Assembly: GCA_023387085.1 (NCBI GenBank)
Contig: JAEWIL010000108.1
Location: 1-27,375 of the forward strand
Length of the DNA: 27,375 nt
DNA from: Pseudomonadota bacterium
GTDB taxonomy: Bacteria; Pseudomonadota; Alphaproteobacteria; Sphingomonadales; Sphingomonadaceae
Direction of reading: 5' to 3'
Below the pieces are notes generated by a model. The model was not told where the DNA came from. It saw nothing but the letters and a program-made list of their open reading frames with translations, and did no database searches. Below, one piece after another: positions 1 to 7,828 of this stretch; the first letter of the stretch is position 1, and every line of letters starts with the position of its first letter. The translations under genes and the position numbers were made by a program.

Positions 1-371
1 AGCCAGGGCATCAGGATCGACATGTTGCTGATGGCGGCGACCGCCAGCGTCGCCACGACGGTCCAGCAACTGATCCAGTAACTCCATGCCACGATGAAGC
101 CGGTGCCGGGGCCGAAGGCCGCGGCGCCATAGGTAAAGGCGGCGCAACCCTCGGGCAAACGCCTGGCCAGCCGCGCGAAGACGATAGCGAGGCACAGCGT
201 CCCCGCGATCGACACCAGCCAGCCGATGACGGCGTTCCAGCCGAGCGGCGCGAGGTCGCGCGGGAGCAGGAACACGCCCGACCCGATCATATTGCCCATG
301 CCAAGGGCGATGCACATCAAAAGGCCGAGCTTTTGGCCCGGCCTTTCGTGTTGGGCGGCGGTCTGCGTCAC
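1..371 (-). CDS. APC-superfamily amino-acid permease, N-terminal part (cut by window edge)
   Basis: Translating the minus strand from a GTG at 371 gives about 123 residues that run off the window. They begin MTQTAAQHERPGQKLG and continue with MGNMIGSGVFLLP, the TM1 substrate-binding signature of APC amino-acid/polyamine transporters of the AdiC/PotE type. Further hydrophobic stretches follow (WNAVIGWLVSIAGTLCLAIV; then WSYWISCWTVVATLAVAAIS). The protein would be an inner-membrane transporter of about 430 residues. The start lies only 4 bases after the stop of the TonB-dependent receptor, with no good ribosome binding site, so translational coupling is likely; an in-frame ATG at 317 is an alternative but would cut off the residues before TM1. 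Outer-membrane receptor plus inner-membrane permease suggests one uptake route for an amino-acid-like solute. The substrate cannot be read from this fragment. Confidence 0.8.
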   Translation of the reverse strand, partial: MTQTAAQHERPGQKLGLLMCIALGMGNMIGSGVFLLPRDLAPLGWNAVIGWLVSIAGTLCLAIVFARLARRLPEGCAAFTYGAAAFGPGTGFIVAWSYWISCWTVVATLAVAAISNMSILMPW

Positions 372-375
372 CGGG

Positions 376-2868
376 TCAGAACTTGGCGCCCAGGCGCGCC
401 CCGATGGTCTGGGGCTGGTTCACCAATATCTGCACCCGTCCGTCGCACTGGCCGCAGTTGGAGAAACGCGACAGTTCGGCGCGCTCGTCGAACGCATTTT
501 GCAGGAACAGCTCGAAGCTGTAGCGGCTCCAGTCGAAACCGAGCGCGAAATCGACCGTGGTCGATCCCCGTATCCGTCCGAGTGCATTTGCCGTATCGAC
601 GCGGATGTCCGGCGTCGCCGAACTGCGATGGGCGATCACCGACTGGAGATGCATCTCGCCCGGCCCGACCGGGAATTGATAGCGCACCGTCGCATTGCCG
701 TTGAACTTCGGCGTGACGGGAAGCCGCGTTCCCTTCGCCGCCGCGATCGAATTGTCCGGTCCGGTGCAAAGATAGGTCGGATCGTCGATCGCGCAGAGAT
801 TATTCCGGGTCTTGGCGTCGGCGTACGACGCGGCCCCCGAAATGGTCAGCCCCTGGGTCGGCCGGATATTGATGTCGGCCTCGATCCCCTTGATTCGCGC
901 GTTCGGGCCGTTGTGGATTTCGGTGAAACTATTCTCGCCCAGGAAGGAGAATTGGAAGCGTTTCCAGTCCTGCATATAGATGGCAGCGTTAAGCCGGACC
1001 ATCCCGTCCGCGAGCGTCGTCTTGAGTCCCAGTTCGTAATTGGTCAGAAAATCGGCCGCATAAGGAACGATCGTCGCGCGCCGGTTTATCCCGCCGGGGC
1101 GGAACCCGCGCGACCAGGTCGTGTAGAGCAACAGGTCCTCGCTGGGTTTCCAGGTCAGGTTCAGGCGGTGCGTGAAGCCCGTATCCTTGGTCCGCTTGGG
1201 GACCAGCTTGCCGTTCACGAAATCGGCAAGATTGGTACAGGGGCTACCCGGTACGAGGGCCGGAAGGAGCGTTCCGCCCGGGTTATCGCGTAGAATCTCG
1301 CCTGTCGTTGTGTAGCAGCCGGCAACCCCCGTTCGCGAACTGCCCGCGGCATTATAGGGCGGGCCATCCGGATCGCGGCCAAAACCGAAAAAGCCCACCA
1401 GACTATTATTATATTTATAATAGCGCCCACCGCCGGTCAGCGTAACGGTCGGCGTGATGTCGAAGCTCGCTTCGCCGAACGCCGCATAGTCGCGGTCGAC
1501 GCGCTTCTGTTCGGTCAGCCACAAGGTGCCGGGACGGCCGTTGACCGACAGATTGTCGGCGAGACCCGGGATCAGATAATCCTGATGGATCTGGTTGCTC
1601 TGGCGCTGGTAGAACAGCCCGGCAACAACGCGGAAACGCTCGTCCTGCGGCGAGGATATCCGCAGTTCCTGGCTCATCTTGCGGAAATGATCGGTGCCGA
1701 TGATATATTGCCGTGGATCGATCGTGTTCCCGGCATTGTCCTGAATGTAGAAATAGCCGGCAAGCCCGCCATAATCGGCGTAGAGCGCGTCATAGGCCTC
1801 GGCATAGTCGGTGTAATCGTTGATCTGATACGCTTTGCGGTCGAGATAGGCGCCCGCATAGGTGATATCGAAATTGCCGATCTTGCCCTCGACGGTCAGC
1901 GCCGCCTGAATGAACTTGTCGGTCCGCATGTCGGGGTAGAAGCGCTGGACCTGCAGGTCGCCGACGCGCGGGTCCTGATAGAAGGTACCGTGGCTCTTTT
2001 GCTTCTGATACAGGACGGTCGGCGTGACAGTCCAATTGTCGTCGAGATCGACCTTCAGCGCGGCACGGCCACCATATACCTCTGCGTCGTTGAAATTCTT
2101 TTTGACGAAGGCGGCATTGTTCACCGAAATGCCACCGGGGCCGCAGGTGATGCCGTCTTCGCCATTGTCCACGGCGGCACAGAAGGTCCGCGTTCCCGGG
2201 ACATTGTCGATATAGCCGCCGTCCTTCTGGTACCAGCCGACGAAGCGCACCGCCGCCATCTCGCTGATCGGCGCGTTGATCATGCCTTCCAGCCGGCCGC
2301 CCATGCCGCCGTGCCTGATACTGTTGAGTTCGCCGTCGACCCGCCCCTCGAAGCCCGACGGGTCGGGCTTGTTGGTGATGATGCGGATCGTGCCCGCCTG
2401 CGACGAGGCGCCATAGAGCGTCCCCTGCGGCCCCGCGAGCGATTCGATGCGGGCGATGTCATAGATATGGACGTCGAGGGTGCCGCCGATCGTCGTCACC
2501 GGCTGTTCGTCGAGATAGACGCCGACGCTGGGCAGCGAGCCCGAATGATTGCCGTCGCCGCCGCTCGCGACGCCGCGCATATAGACGGTGGTGACGCCCG
2601 GCTGGCTCGACTGGAACGAGACGCTGGGCAGGAGTTTCGAGAAGTCCTCGAAATTGGCGACATTCAGCTGGTCGAGCTTCTTGGTTCCCAGCGCCTGGAT
2701 GCTGATCGGAACATCCTGAAGATTTTCCTCGCGCTTTTGCGCGGTGACGACGATTTCGTCGTCATAGCCGCCCTTCGGCTCCGCCTGCGCCCAGGCCGCT
2801 CCCGATGACAATATGGTCGAAGACAAGGACGCCAGAAACAGCGCACGACGTGACGAAAGGACCCGCAT
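376..2868 (-). CDS. TonB-dependent outer-membrane receptor
   Basis: 830 residues. A Sec signal peptide (about 1-29, ending AWAQA) is followed by a TonB box (DDEIVVTAQ, 36-44), a plug domain with the RIESLAGPQGTLYG motif near residue 145, and a long beta-barrel region that ends in the C-terminal Phe (GAKF) typical of BAM-assembled proteins. It takes up a scarce solute across the outer membrane using energy from TonB-ExbBD. The ligand is unknown: the AGPQGTLYGASSQAGTIR plug motif is common in sphingomonad receptors and is not specific for siderophores. The ATG at 2868 is preceded by AGGGGGG, a good ribosome binding site. The permease gene follows 4 bases downstream and a sulfotransferase gene lies upstream on the same strand, separated by about 150 bases that contain a palindrome and a candidate promoter. 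Confidence 0.93.
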   Translation of the reverse strand: MRVLSSRRALFLASLSSTILSSGAAWAQAEPKGGYDDEIVVTAQKREENLQDVPISIQALGTKKLDQLNVANFEDFSKLLPSVSFQSSQPGVTTVYMRGVASGGDGNHSGSLPSVGVYLDEQPVTTIGGTLDVHIYDIARIESLAGPQGTLYGASSQAGTIRIITNKPDPSGFEGRVDGELNSIRHGGMGGRLEGMINAPISEMAAVRFVGWYQKDGGYIDNVPGTRTFCAAVDNGEDGITCGPGGISVNNAAFVKKNFNDAEVYGGRAALKVDLDDNWTVTPTVLYQKQKSHGTFYQDPRVGDLQVQRFYPDMRTDKFIQAALTVEGKIGNFDITYAGAYLDRKAYQINDYTDYAEAYDALYADYGGLAGYFYIQDNAGNTIDPRQYIIGTDHFRKMSQELRISSPQDERFRVVAGLFYQRQSNQIHQDYLIPGLADNLSVNGRPGTLWLTEQKRVDRDYAAFGEASFDITPTVTLTGGGRYYKYNNSLVGFFGFGRDPDGPPYNAAGSSRTGVAGCYTTTGEILRDNPGGTLLPALVPGSPCTNLADFVNGKLVPKRTKDTGFTHRLNLTWKPSEDLLLYTTWSRGFRPGGINRRATIVPYAADFLTNYELGLKTTLADGMVRLNAAIYMQDWKRFQFSFLGENSFTEIHNGPNARIKGIEADINIRPTQGLTISGAASYADAKTRNNLCAIDDPTYLCTGPDNSIAAAKGTRLPVTPKFNGNATVRYQFPVGPGEMHLQSVIAHRSSATPDIRVDTANALGRIRGSTTVDFALGFDWSRYSFELFLQNAFDERAELSRFSNCGQCDGRVQILVNQPQTIGARLGAKF

Positions 2869-2892
2869 GAAAACCCCCCTTTTCTATGCTGG

Positions 2893-2908
2893 CGCCGTTA
2901 CAACGGCG
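2893..2908. promoter_or_regulatory. 16-bp palindrome in the receptor leader
   Basis: CGCCGTT-AC-AACGGCG is a perfect inverted repeat with 7-base arms and 2 bases between them, 25 bases upstream of the receptor ATG. As DNA it could be an operator. As RNA it would fold into a 6-bp hairpin with a UACA-like loop just before the ribosome binding site. Nothing ties it to a named regulator. Confidence 0.4.
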
Positions 2909-2976
2909 TCTGTCGGCCAAGGTGTGGCAGCTTTGATGCAATCGTCAATCGGGGTGCGCTAAATTGGCAGCCCCCG

Positions 2977-3003
2977 ATCATAGTTTCGGGTGAAGTATGA
3001 CAA
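2977..3003 (-). promoter_or_regulatory. Candidate promoter of the receptor gene
   Basis: Read on the minus strand, TTGTCA (2998-3003) and TATGAT (2977-2982) are separated by 15 bases. Both boxes resemble sigma-70 hexamers, although the spacing is short. It lies between the sulfotransferase stop and the receptor start, about 110 bases upstream of the ATG, and would transcribe the palindrome at 2893. The call is weak. Confidence 0.3.
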
Positions 3004-3019
3004 AATTGCAACATCGGCC

Positions 3020-4612
3020 TCAGACGCGCGCCGGATATTGCTCCAATACCGGTCCCAATGCTTCGACGAGCGGCCCCAGCCACGGCTCCATCGCGCGCCA
3101 TTGGTCGACCCCGTCGCGGTTGACAGGCCGCCGTACCTGCTCCGAACTCGCGGTACGAACCGCACGTTCGTTGGTATGGAAATCGAGGCACGCCTCCTCG
3201 AACGGCAGCCCGAGCCAAGCCAGCATCGCGCGCACCTCGGTCTCCAGATCGGCGATCACGCGCTCGTGGAAGATGCGATGGACATGGCCCGGCAAAACCT
3301 GATCGAAATGCGCCATCAGGTCGACATAGTCCGCGTAATAGCGTCCCATGTCGGCGAGATTGTAACTGAACGCCTGTCCGCGCGCAAAATGCTGTTTGAA
3401 ATTAGAAAAGCAGCAATCCATCGGGTGCCGCCGCGCGTCGATGATCTTTGCGTTCGGCAGGATCAGCTTGATAAATCCGGTGTGCAGCCAGTTGTTCGGT
3501 AGCTTGTCGATGTAGAAGGGCTTGCCGCTTTTGCGCTGGATTCGCGTATCGTCCAGATATTGCTCGCCAAGTTCGCGGGCCTGGACGGCGGACAGGCTGG
3601 CGACGCCGCCCAGACTTCGCGCCTTGCCATAGAGTTTGGGAATATCGGGCAGTTCCATCGTGCCCTCGACCATCGAATGGCTCGCCAATATCTGTTCGAT
3701 CAGGGTCGAACCCGCGCGCGGCATGCCGACGATGAAGACCGGATCGGGTGAGTCGGCCCCGTGATCGCCGCGCGCCGCGAAAAATTCCTTCGTATAAAGC
3801 GCCTTGGCGTGGTCGACCGCGGCGCGCGTCTGGTCCGCATCATAGTCGAGGAGAGCGCGGCGCAGCGCGTTGCCCCGCTCGTAATGACCGAAAGCGGTCT
3901 CGGCCTCGCGCCGCTGCTCATGTGCCTTGCCGAGCGCGAAATGCAGGTGAAAGCGGTCCTCGGGGGCGAGATCCTCGCGATCGAGCGCCGCCTGCATCGC
4001 CGCCAGATCGGCGTCGTCGAAGCGCAGCGTCTTCAGATTGGCGAGGCTCCACCATATCTCGCCGAGCGCCGGATTGAGCGCAAGCGCCCGGCGATAGGCG
4101 GCCACCGCATCCTGCTGCCGCCCGACGGTCTTGAGCATATGGCCATAGGACATCCAGATTTTCGGCTGCTTGCCGACATTCCGCAGCACCTGCTCATAAA
4201 GCGCGAGCGCCTCGTCGAATTCGCCAACGCGGCCGAGCGCTGCGGCCTTCAGATTGGCATTCCCCGGATTGTCCGGATCCTCGCGCTGCAACCTGTCCAG
4301 CTCGGCAATCGCCTCGGCCGAACGGCCCTGACGATGGAGGACGGTGGCAAGGTTCGAGCGCGCGGCAAGGAAATCGGGTGCGAGCTCGAGCGCCCGGCGC
4401 AGCAACGCCTCGGCATCGCGATAGTGTTCGATCCGCGCCGCCAGCTCGGCGAGCATGCGGATCGCCGCGACGTCGAAGGGGTCGCGCTTCAAATGCGCCT
4501 TTAGAACCGGCTCGGCATCGTGCAGCCGGTTCTCGGCCAGCGCCAGCGCCGCCGCCATCAGTTCGGGGTTCCGCACCCCTCTGGCGATCGACGTCTGCGC
4601 CCGGTCCGCCAT
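3020..4612 (-). CDS. TPR-repeat sulfotransferase
   Basis: 530 residues in two parts. Residues about 15-280 form a series of tetratricopeptide repeats (helical pairs such as DAEALLRRALELAPDFLAAR). The C-terminal part is a PAPS-dependent sulfotransferase: the 5'-phosphosulfate loop is VGMPRAGSTLIEQILASH (about 295-312), and the 3'-phosphate-binding segment includes DARRHPMDCCFSNF. The family moves sulfate from PAPS to a hydroxyl, amine or peptide acceptor; the acceptor here is unknown. No signal peptide is seen, so it should be cytoplasmic. Its ATG lies 2 bases after the stop of the DsbA-like gene, so the two are almost certainly co-transcribed. In sphingomonads and caulobacters such proteins are often seen next to TonB-dependent receptors (recalled, not checked), as here. 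Confidence 0.88.
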   Translation of the reverse strand: MADRAQTSIARGVRNPELMAAALALAENRLHDAEPVLKAHLKRDPFDVAAIRMLAELAARIEHYRDAEALLRRALELAPDFLAARSNLATVLHRQGRSAEAIAELDRLQREDPDNPGNANLKAAALGRVGEFDEALALYEQVLRNVGKQPKIWMSYGHMLKTVGRQQDAVAAYRRALALNPALGEIWWSLANLKTLRFDDADLAAMQAALDREDLAPEDRFHLHFALGKAHEQRREAETAFGHYERGNALRRALLDYDADQTRAAVDHAKALYTKEFFAARGDHGADSPDPVFIVGMPRAGSTLIEQILASHSMVEGTMELPDIPKLYGKARSLGGVASLSAVQARELGEQYLDDTRIQRKSGKPFYIDKLPNNWLHTGFIKLILPNAKIIDARRHPMDCCFSNFKQHFARGQAFSYNLADMGRYYADYVDLMAHFDQVLPGHVHRIFHERVIADLETEVRAMLAWLGLPFEEACLDFHTNERAVRTASSEQVRRPVNRDGVDQWRAMEPWLGPLVEALGPVLEQYPARV

Positions 4613-4614
4613 CT

Positions 4615-6210
4615 TCAGCTTTTCTTCCGGGCCTTGGCAATCGCCTGCTTCAGCGCGTCATAGCCGACCTGGCCCTGGAACAGCTGATCGCCGACGATCC
4701 ATGTCGGGGTCGCGTTGAGCTGGAGCTGCGTTGCCAGCGCAAGGTTCGAATCGATCTCGCGCTGGAACAGCGCCTCGTTCGCGGTCGCGTCGGCGCTGCC
4801 GTCGGTCACCACGCCCGCCTTCCCCGCCGCCGCGGCTATGGCCGACGGGTCGAGCGAGGACGCGGCGAACATCGCGTGGTGGAAGGCGTCATATTTGCCC
4901 TGCCGCGCGGCGGCGAGCGCCATGATCGCGGCGTCGCGGCTCTGCGGCGAGATAATCGGCAGCTCGCGGAACACCACCTTCAACCGCCTGTCCTCGCGGA
5001 TGAGACGATCGACGTCGGGCACGCTCGCGCGACAGAAACCGCAGGCATAATCGGTGAAGACGACCAGCGTGACATCGCCATCGGCGTTACCCGCCCATGC
5101 CCCCGCGTAAGGCTTTTCGAGCGCGGGACGCACGGCGTCGACGGCCTTCGCCATCTCCTTGTTGCGCTGCGCTTCAAAGGCTTCGGGGATCATTTCGGGA
5201 TGCGCGCGAATATAGTCGGCGACGATCGTCTCAACCTCGCCCTTGCTCATGCCGCCGCCGAAACGGCCGCCGAGCCAGAATACAGCGCCGAGCAGCAGGA
5301 CCGCGCCGAGGAATATCGCCCAGAGCGGACCGGGCAAGGCGCTTGCCGGCATGGCGGCACGCTGCGCGGGGGCCGGGGCCGGTCGATGCGGCATGCGATC
5401 GTCCGGTTCGGGCCCCGAAATCGATGGCGGCGGCGGTGCGGCGGCGGCCTTCGCCCTGACGGATTTTGCCGATGGAGCCGCGATCGCCGCCGGCTCGCCG
5501 GCAAACAAGGGCAGGTCGGGGGTGTTTGCGGCCTCGACGACCCGCGCTTCGGCCTCTTCGCGCGCGAGCAATTGCTCGAGGCCCGATGGCGGCGGCGCAG
5601 CCTCGCGCGTCGCGGGACGCAATTTGGTCGCGGCCTCGCCGATCTGCTCGCGCAGACTAACGGTCCCAGCTTTGGCGACGGTCCCGATCCCGGCCTTCGT
5701 CTTGCCCGCAACCTCGCCGAGTCCGCGTCCGGCCTCGCTCGAAAGTTTGCGAGCCTTATCGCCGAGCGCCATCTTCTCCCACGCCTCGCCGCCCGCTTTC
5801 GCGGCGGTGCGTGCGGCGGCGGCCGATCCGCGGCCGATCGCGCTGGCGGTGCGCGCGGTCAGCGCACCGGTTTTCGCGGCGAGCTCGCGAGAGCGGCGGG
5901 GTATTTCCAGCGCTTCGATCCGCGCCGGGATGTCGGCGCGTTCGCCGACACCGATCGTCCAGTCGGCGAAGCGTTCGGCACCATCGCGGATGCGCTCCCA
6001 AAGACCCGCGGCGCCCGACTTTATCGCTTCGGGCCTCACCAGCGGGTCGCGGGACTTGCTCGTGGTCTTGTAGCGCGCAAGGTCGACGCCGACGGGCGGC
6101 TCGTCTTTGGGCTTGGCCAGGCCTTCGTCGCGCGGCGGGGCCGACACGTCGGGCGTCGGCGCCGGGTCGCGCAGCCACGGCTGGTAATAATCGTCTTTCT
6201 TTTCGGTCAC
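4615..6210 (-). CDS. Membrane-anchored DsbA-family thiol oxidoreductase with long N-terminal extension
   Basis: 531 residues from the chosen GTG at 6210, which has AAGGG six bases upstream; a GTG at 6228 in the same frame lacks a ribosome binding site. Residues 1 to about 290 are charged and alanine/proline-rich without a recognisable domain. One membrane helix follows (about 294-316, LWAIFLGAVLLLGAVFW). Then comes a helical stalk of the kind seen before ScsC/DsbA domains (SKGEVETIVADYIRAHPEMI) and a thioredoxin-fold domain with the active site CGFC (389-392) and the cis-proline loop NATPTW (Pro about 501). The catalytic domain should be periplasmic and form or isomerise disulfides in exported proteins. 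Ordinary DsbA proteins are about 200-250 residues, so the extension is exceptional. The gene ends 2 bases before the sulfotransferase start. Confidence 0.85.
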   Translation of the reverse strand: MTEKKDDYYQPWLRDPAPTPDVSAPPRDEGLAKPKDEPPVGVDLARYKTTSKSRDPLVRPEAIKSGAAGLWERIRDGAERFADWTIGVGERADIPARIEALEIPRRSRELAAKTGALTARTASAIGRGSAAAARTAAKAGGEAWEKMALGDKARKLSSEAGRGLGEVAGKTKAGIGTVAKAGTVSLREQIGEAATKLRPATREAAPPPSGLEQLLAREEAEARVVEAANTPDLPLFAGEPAAIAAPSAKSVRAKAAAAPPPPSISGPEPDDRMPHRPAPAPAQRAAMPASALPGPLWAIFLGAVLLLGAVFWLGGRFGGGMSKGEVETIVADYIRAHPEMIPEAFEAQRNKEMAKAVDAVRPALEKPYAGAWAGNADGDVTLVVFTDYACGFCRASVPDVDRLIREDRRLKVVFRELPIISPQSRDAAIMALAAARQGKYDAFHHAMFAASSLDPSAIAAAAGKAGVVTDGSADATANEALFQREIDSNLALATQLQLNATPTWIVGDQLFQGQVGYDALKQAIAKARKKS

Positions 6211-6266
6211 TTGTCGCCCTTGATGCACCGTCCGCGGCGGCGCTTCCTATCGTATCCCGTTTGAAT

Positions 6267-7670
6267 CTAGCGCTTTTTGCGGGTCTGTTCCACCTCGGCG
6301 CGCGAAACCAGCGCAATATCCTGTGCGCGAATCCAGTCGGACGACCCCTCGGGCAGACCCTGCATCGCAGCTTCGGCATTACGCAGCGCGAGCGCGGACT
6401 GTCCACCCTCCAGATTATAGCGTTCGGCCGAAGCGAGCGCGGCGCGCGCCTGATCGCCCTTGCCGGCATAGACGATGCCAAGCTGGTACCAGGCGAAGGG
6501 ATTCTGGTTGTCGAGCGCGACCGCCGTCTTGAGCACCGTCTCGGCCTCGGCGAAATTGGCGGGATCTTCGGTCGCGATCAACGCATGACCCAACGTCGCC
6601 GCGATCAGCGGCTGCGAGCGCGAATTGGTCACCGCCTCGCGCAGCGGCGGGATCGCCTCCTTCGGCCGCCCCGATTCGAGCAGCACCTGCCCCTCGAGCT
6701 CAAGGAAGTAGGGGTCGTGCGGAGCAGTTTTGAGCAGGCCCTCTACCTCGCCCAGCGCCTTGGCGGGATAGGCGCTCTTGTGCCAGGCATAGGCGCGGGC
6801 GTAACGCGCCGGAATGCTGGTATCGCTTTCGGGAAATTTGCGCAGCGTGCGCTGCGGGTCGGCGATATAGCCTTCGAGCTTGGCCTTCACGCGCTGGAAT
6901 CGGGCCTCGATCTTCGGATCGGCGGGCTTTTCCCATGCCGGGTCGACGACATAGACCTCGCGAAGCGACTGGATGCGGTCGCCCGACATCGGATGGGTGC
7001 GGCCATAAGCCTGATCGTCGTCCTGCTTGATGCCATAGCGAAATTCAAGATTCTGGAGCTTCTTGAAAAAGGCCAGGCTGCCGCGGCCGCTGATCCCGGC
7101 TTTCGACAGATACTGGGCGCCGGCGGCGTCGGCGGTCGATTCCTGGACGCGGCTGAACGCCAGATATTTGCCGAGGGCGGCCTGCTGGCCCGCCATCATG
7201 ATTCCCATTCCCGCCTCGCCGCCGCCCGCCGCGATCGCGGCAGCACCGAGCAGCAGGCTGAGCAGCGAAATGCCGGTTGCAGTCTTCGCACCGTCGCTGG
7301 CGCGGATCGCATGGCCGCCCATGACGTGGCCGAGTTCGTGCGCGAGGACGCCCTGCACCTCTTCGGCGCTGTCGGCCGCTTCGACGAGGCCGCTGAAGAC
7401 ATAGATGTCCTGGCTGCCTGCAACGAAAGCGTTGATGCTGCGGTCGCCGAGCAGGTGAACGCGTACCTGCCCCGGCTGGAGCCCGGCCGCGACGAGCAGG
7501 GGGTCCATCATGTCCTGGAATAACGCCTCGGTCTCGGCATCGCGCAGGATCGATTGCGCCATCGCCGGGCGCGCGACCATCGCGACCATTGCCACGATCG
7601 TCAGCAGGATGCGGAACAAGGCGCCAACCTTGGGCGCGTGGCGCGCGGGATGCTGCGAGAATGCGGTCAT
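6267..7670 (-). CDS. M48-family metalloprotease with TPR tail (BepA/LoiP-like)
   Basis: 467 residues from the ATG at 7670, which has ACAGGCGG upstream. An upstream in-frame ATG at 7715 has no ribosome binding site and would bury the signal peptide. Signal peptide about 1-38 (RILLTIVAMVAMVARPAMA). The zinc protease motif HELGH is at 111-115, with a third ligand Glu at about 177 (QESTADAAG). A hydrophobic glycine-rich stretch (about 133-165) lies between them. The C-terminal 170 residues hold TPR-like repeats. Periplasmic proteins of this build (BepA of E. coli) degrade or help assemble outer-membrane proteins such as LptD. It is the first gene of the minus-strand run and is followed 56 bases later by the DsbA-like gene. 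Disulfide formation and BepA-type quality control both act on envelope proteins, so the pairing makes sense. Confidence 0.88.
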   Translation of the reverse strand: MTAFSQHPARHAPKVGALFRILLTIVAMVAMVARPAMAQSILRDAETEALFQDMMDPLLVAAGLQPGQVRVHLLGDRSINAFVAGSQDIYVFSGLVEAADSAEEVQGVLAHELGHVMGGHAIRASDGAKTATGISLLSLLLGAAAIAAGGGEAGMGIMMAGQQAALGKYLAFSRVQESTADAAGAQYLSKAGISGRGSLAFFKKLQNLEFRYGIKQDDDQAYGRTHPMSGDRIQSLREVYVVDPAWEKPADPKIEARFQRVKAKLEGYIADPQRTLRKFPESDTSIPARYARAYAWHKSAYPAKALGEVEGLLKTAPHDPYFLELEGQVLLESGRPKEAIPPLREAVTNSRSQPLIAATLGHALIATEDPANFAEAETVLKTAVALDNQNPFAWYQLGIVYAGKGDQARAALASAERYNLEGGQSALALRNAEAAMQGLPEGSSDWIRAQDIALVSRAEVEQTRKKR

Positions 7671-7763
7671 CGCCGCCTGTCTTGCGCCGCGCGCCTGAAC
7701 CTCGACTGAAGCCATAGGGGCTTATTGGGGCGCAAGGCGCATGTGTGCAAGCGACCAGTTACC

Positions 7764-7803
7764 AAAAAAGAAACCGGCACCCGCGCCTGGGCGCGAGTGC
7801 CGG
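7764..7803 (-). terminator. Intrinsic terminator of rne
   Basis: On the minus strand two 14-base arms (7790-7803 and 7774-7787), each running CCGGCAC...GCC or its complement, pair with one G-U wobble across a 2-base gap, then a tract of T with one C follows (7773 down to 7764). It lies 25 bases past the RNase E stop and just before the M48 gene on the same strand, so it separates the two transcription units. Confidence 0.85.
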
Positions 7804-7828
7804 GGTTATTCAAACGAAATGACTGGCG

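Noticed and set aside
4378..6264. 628-codon plus-strand open frame opposite the DsbA-like and sulfotransferase genes
   Set aside because: Arg/Gly/Ala-rich antisense shadow without a domain or ribosome binding site.
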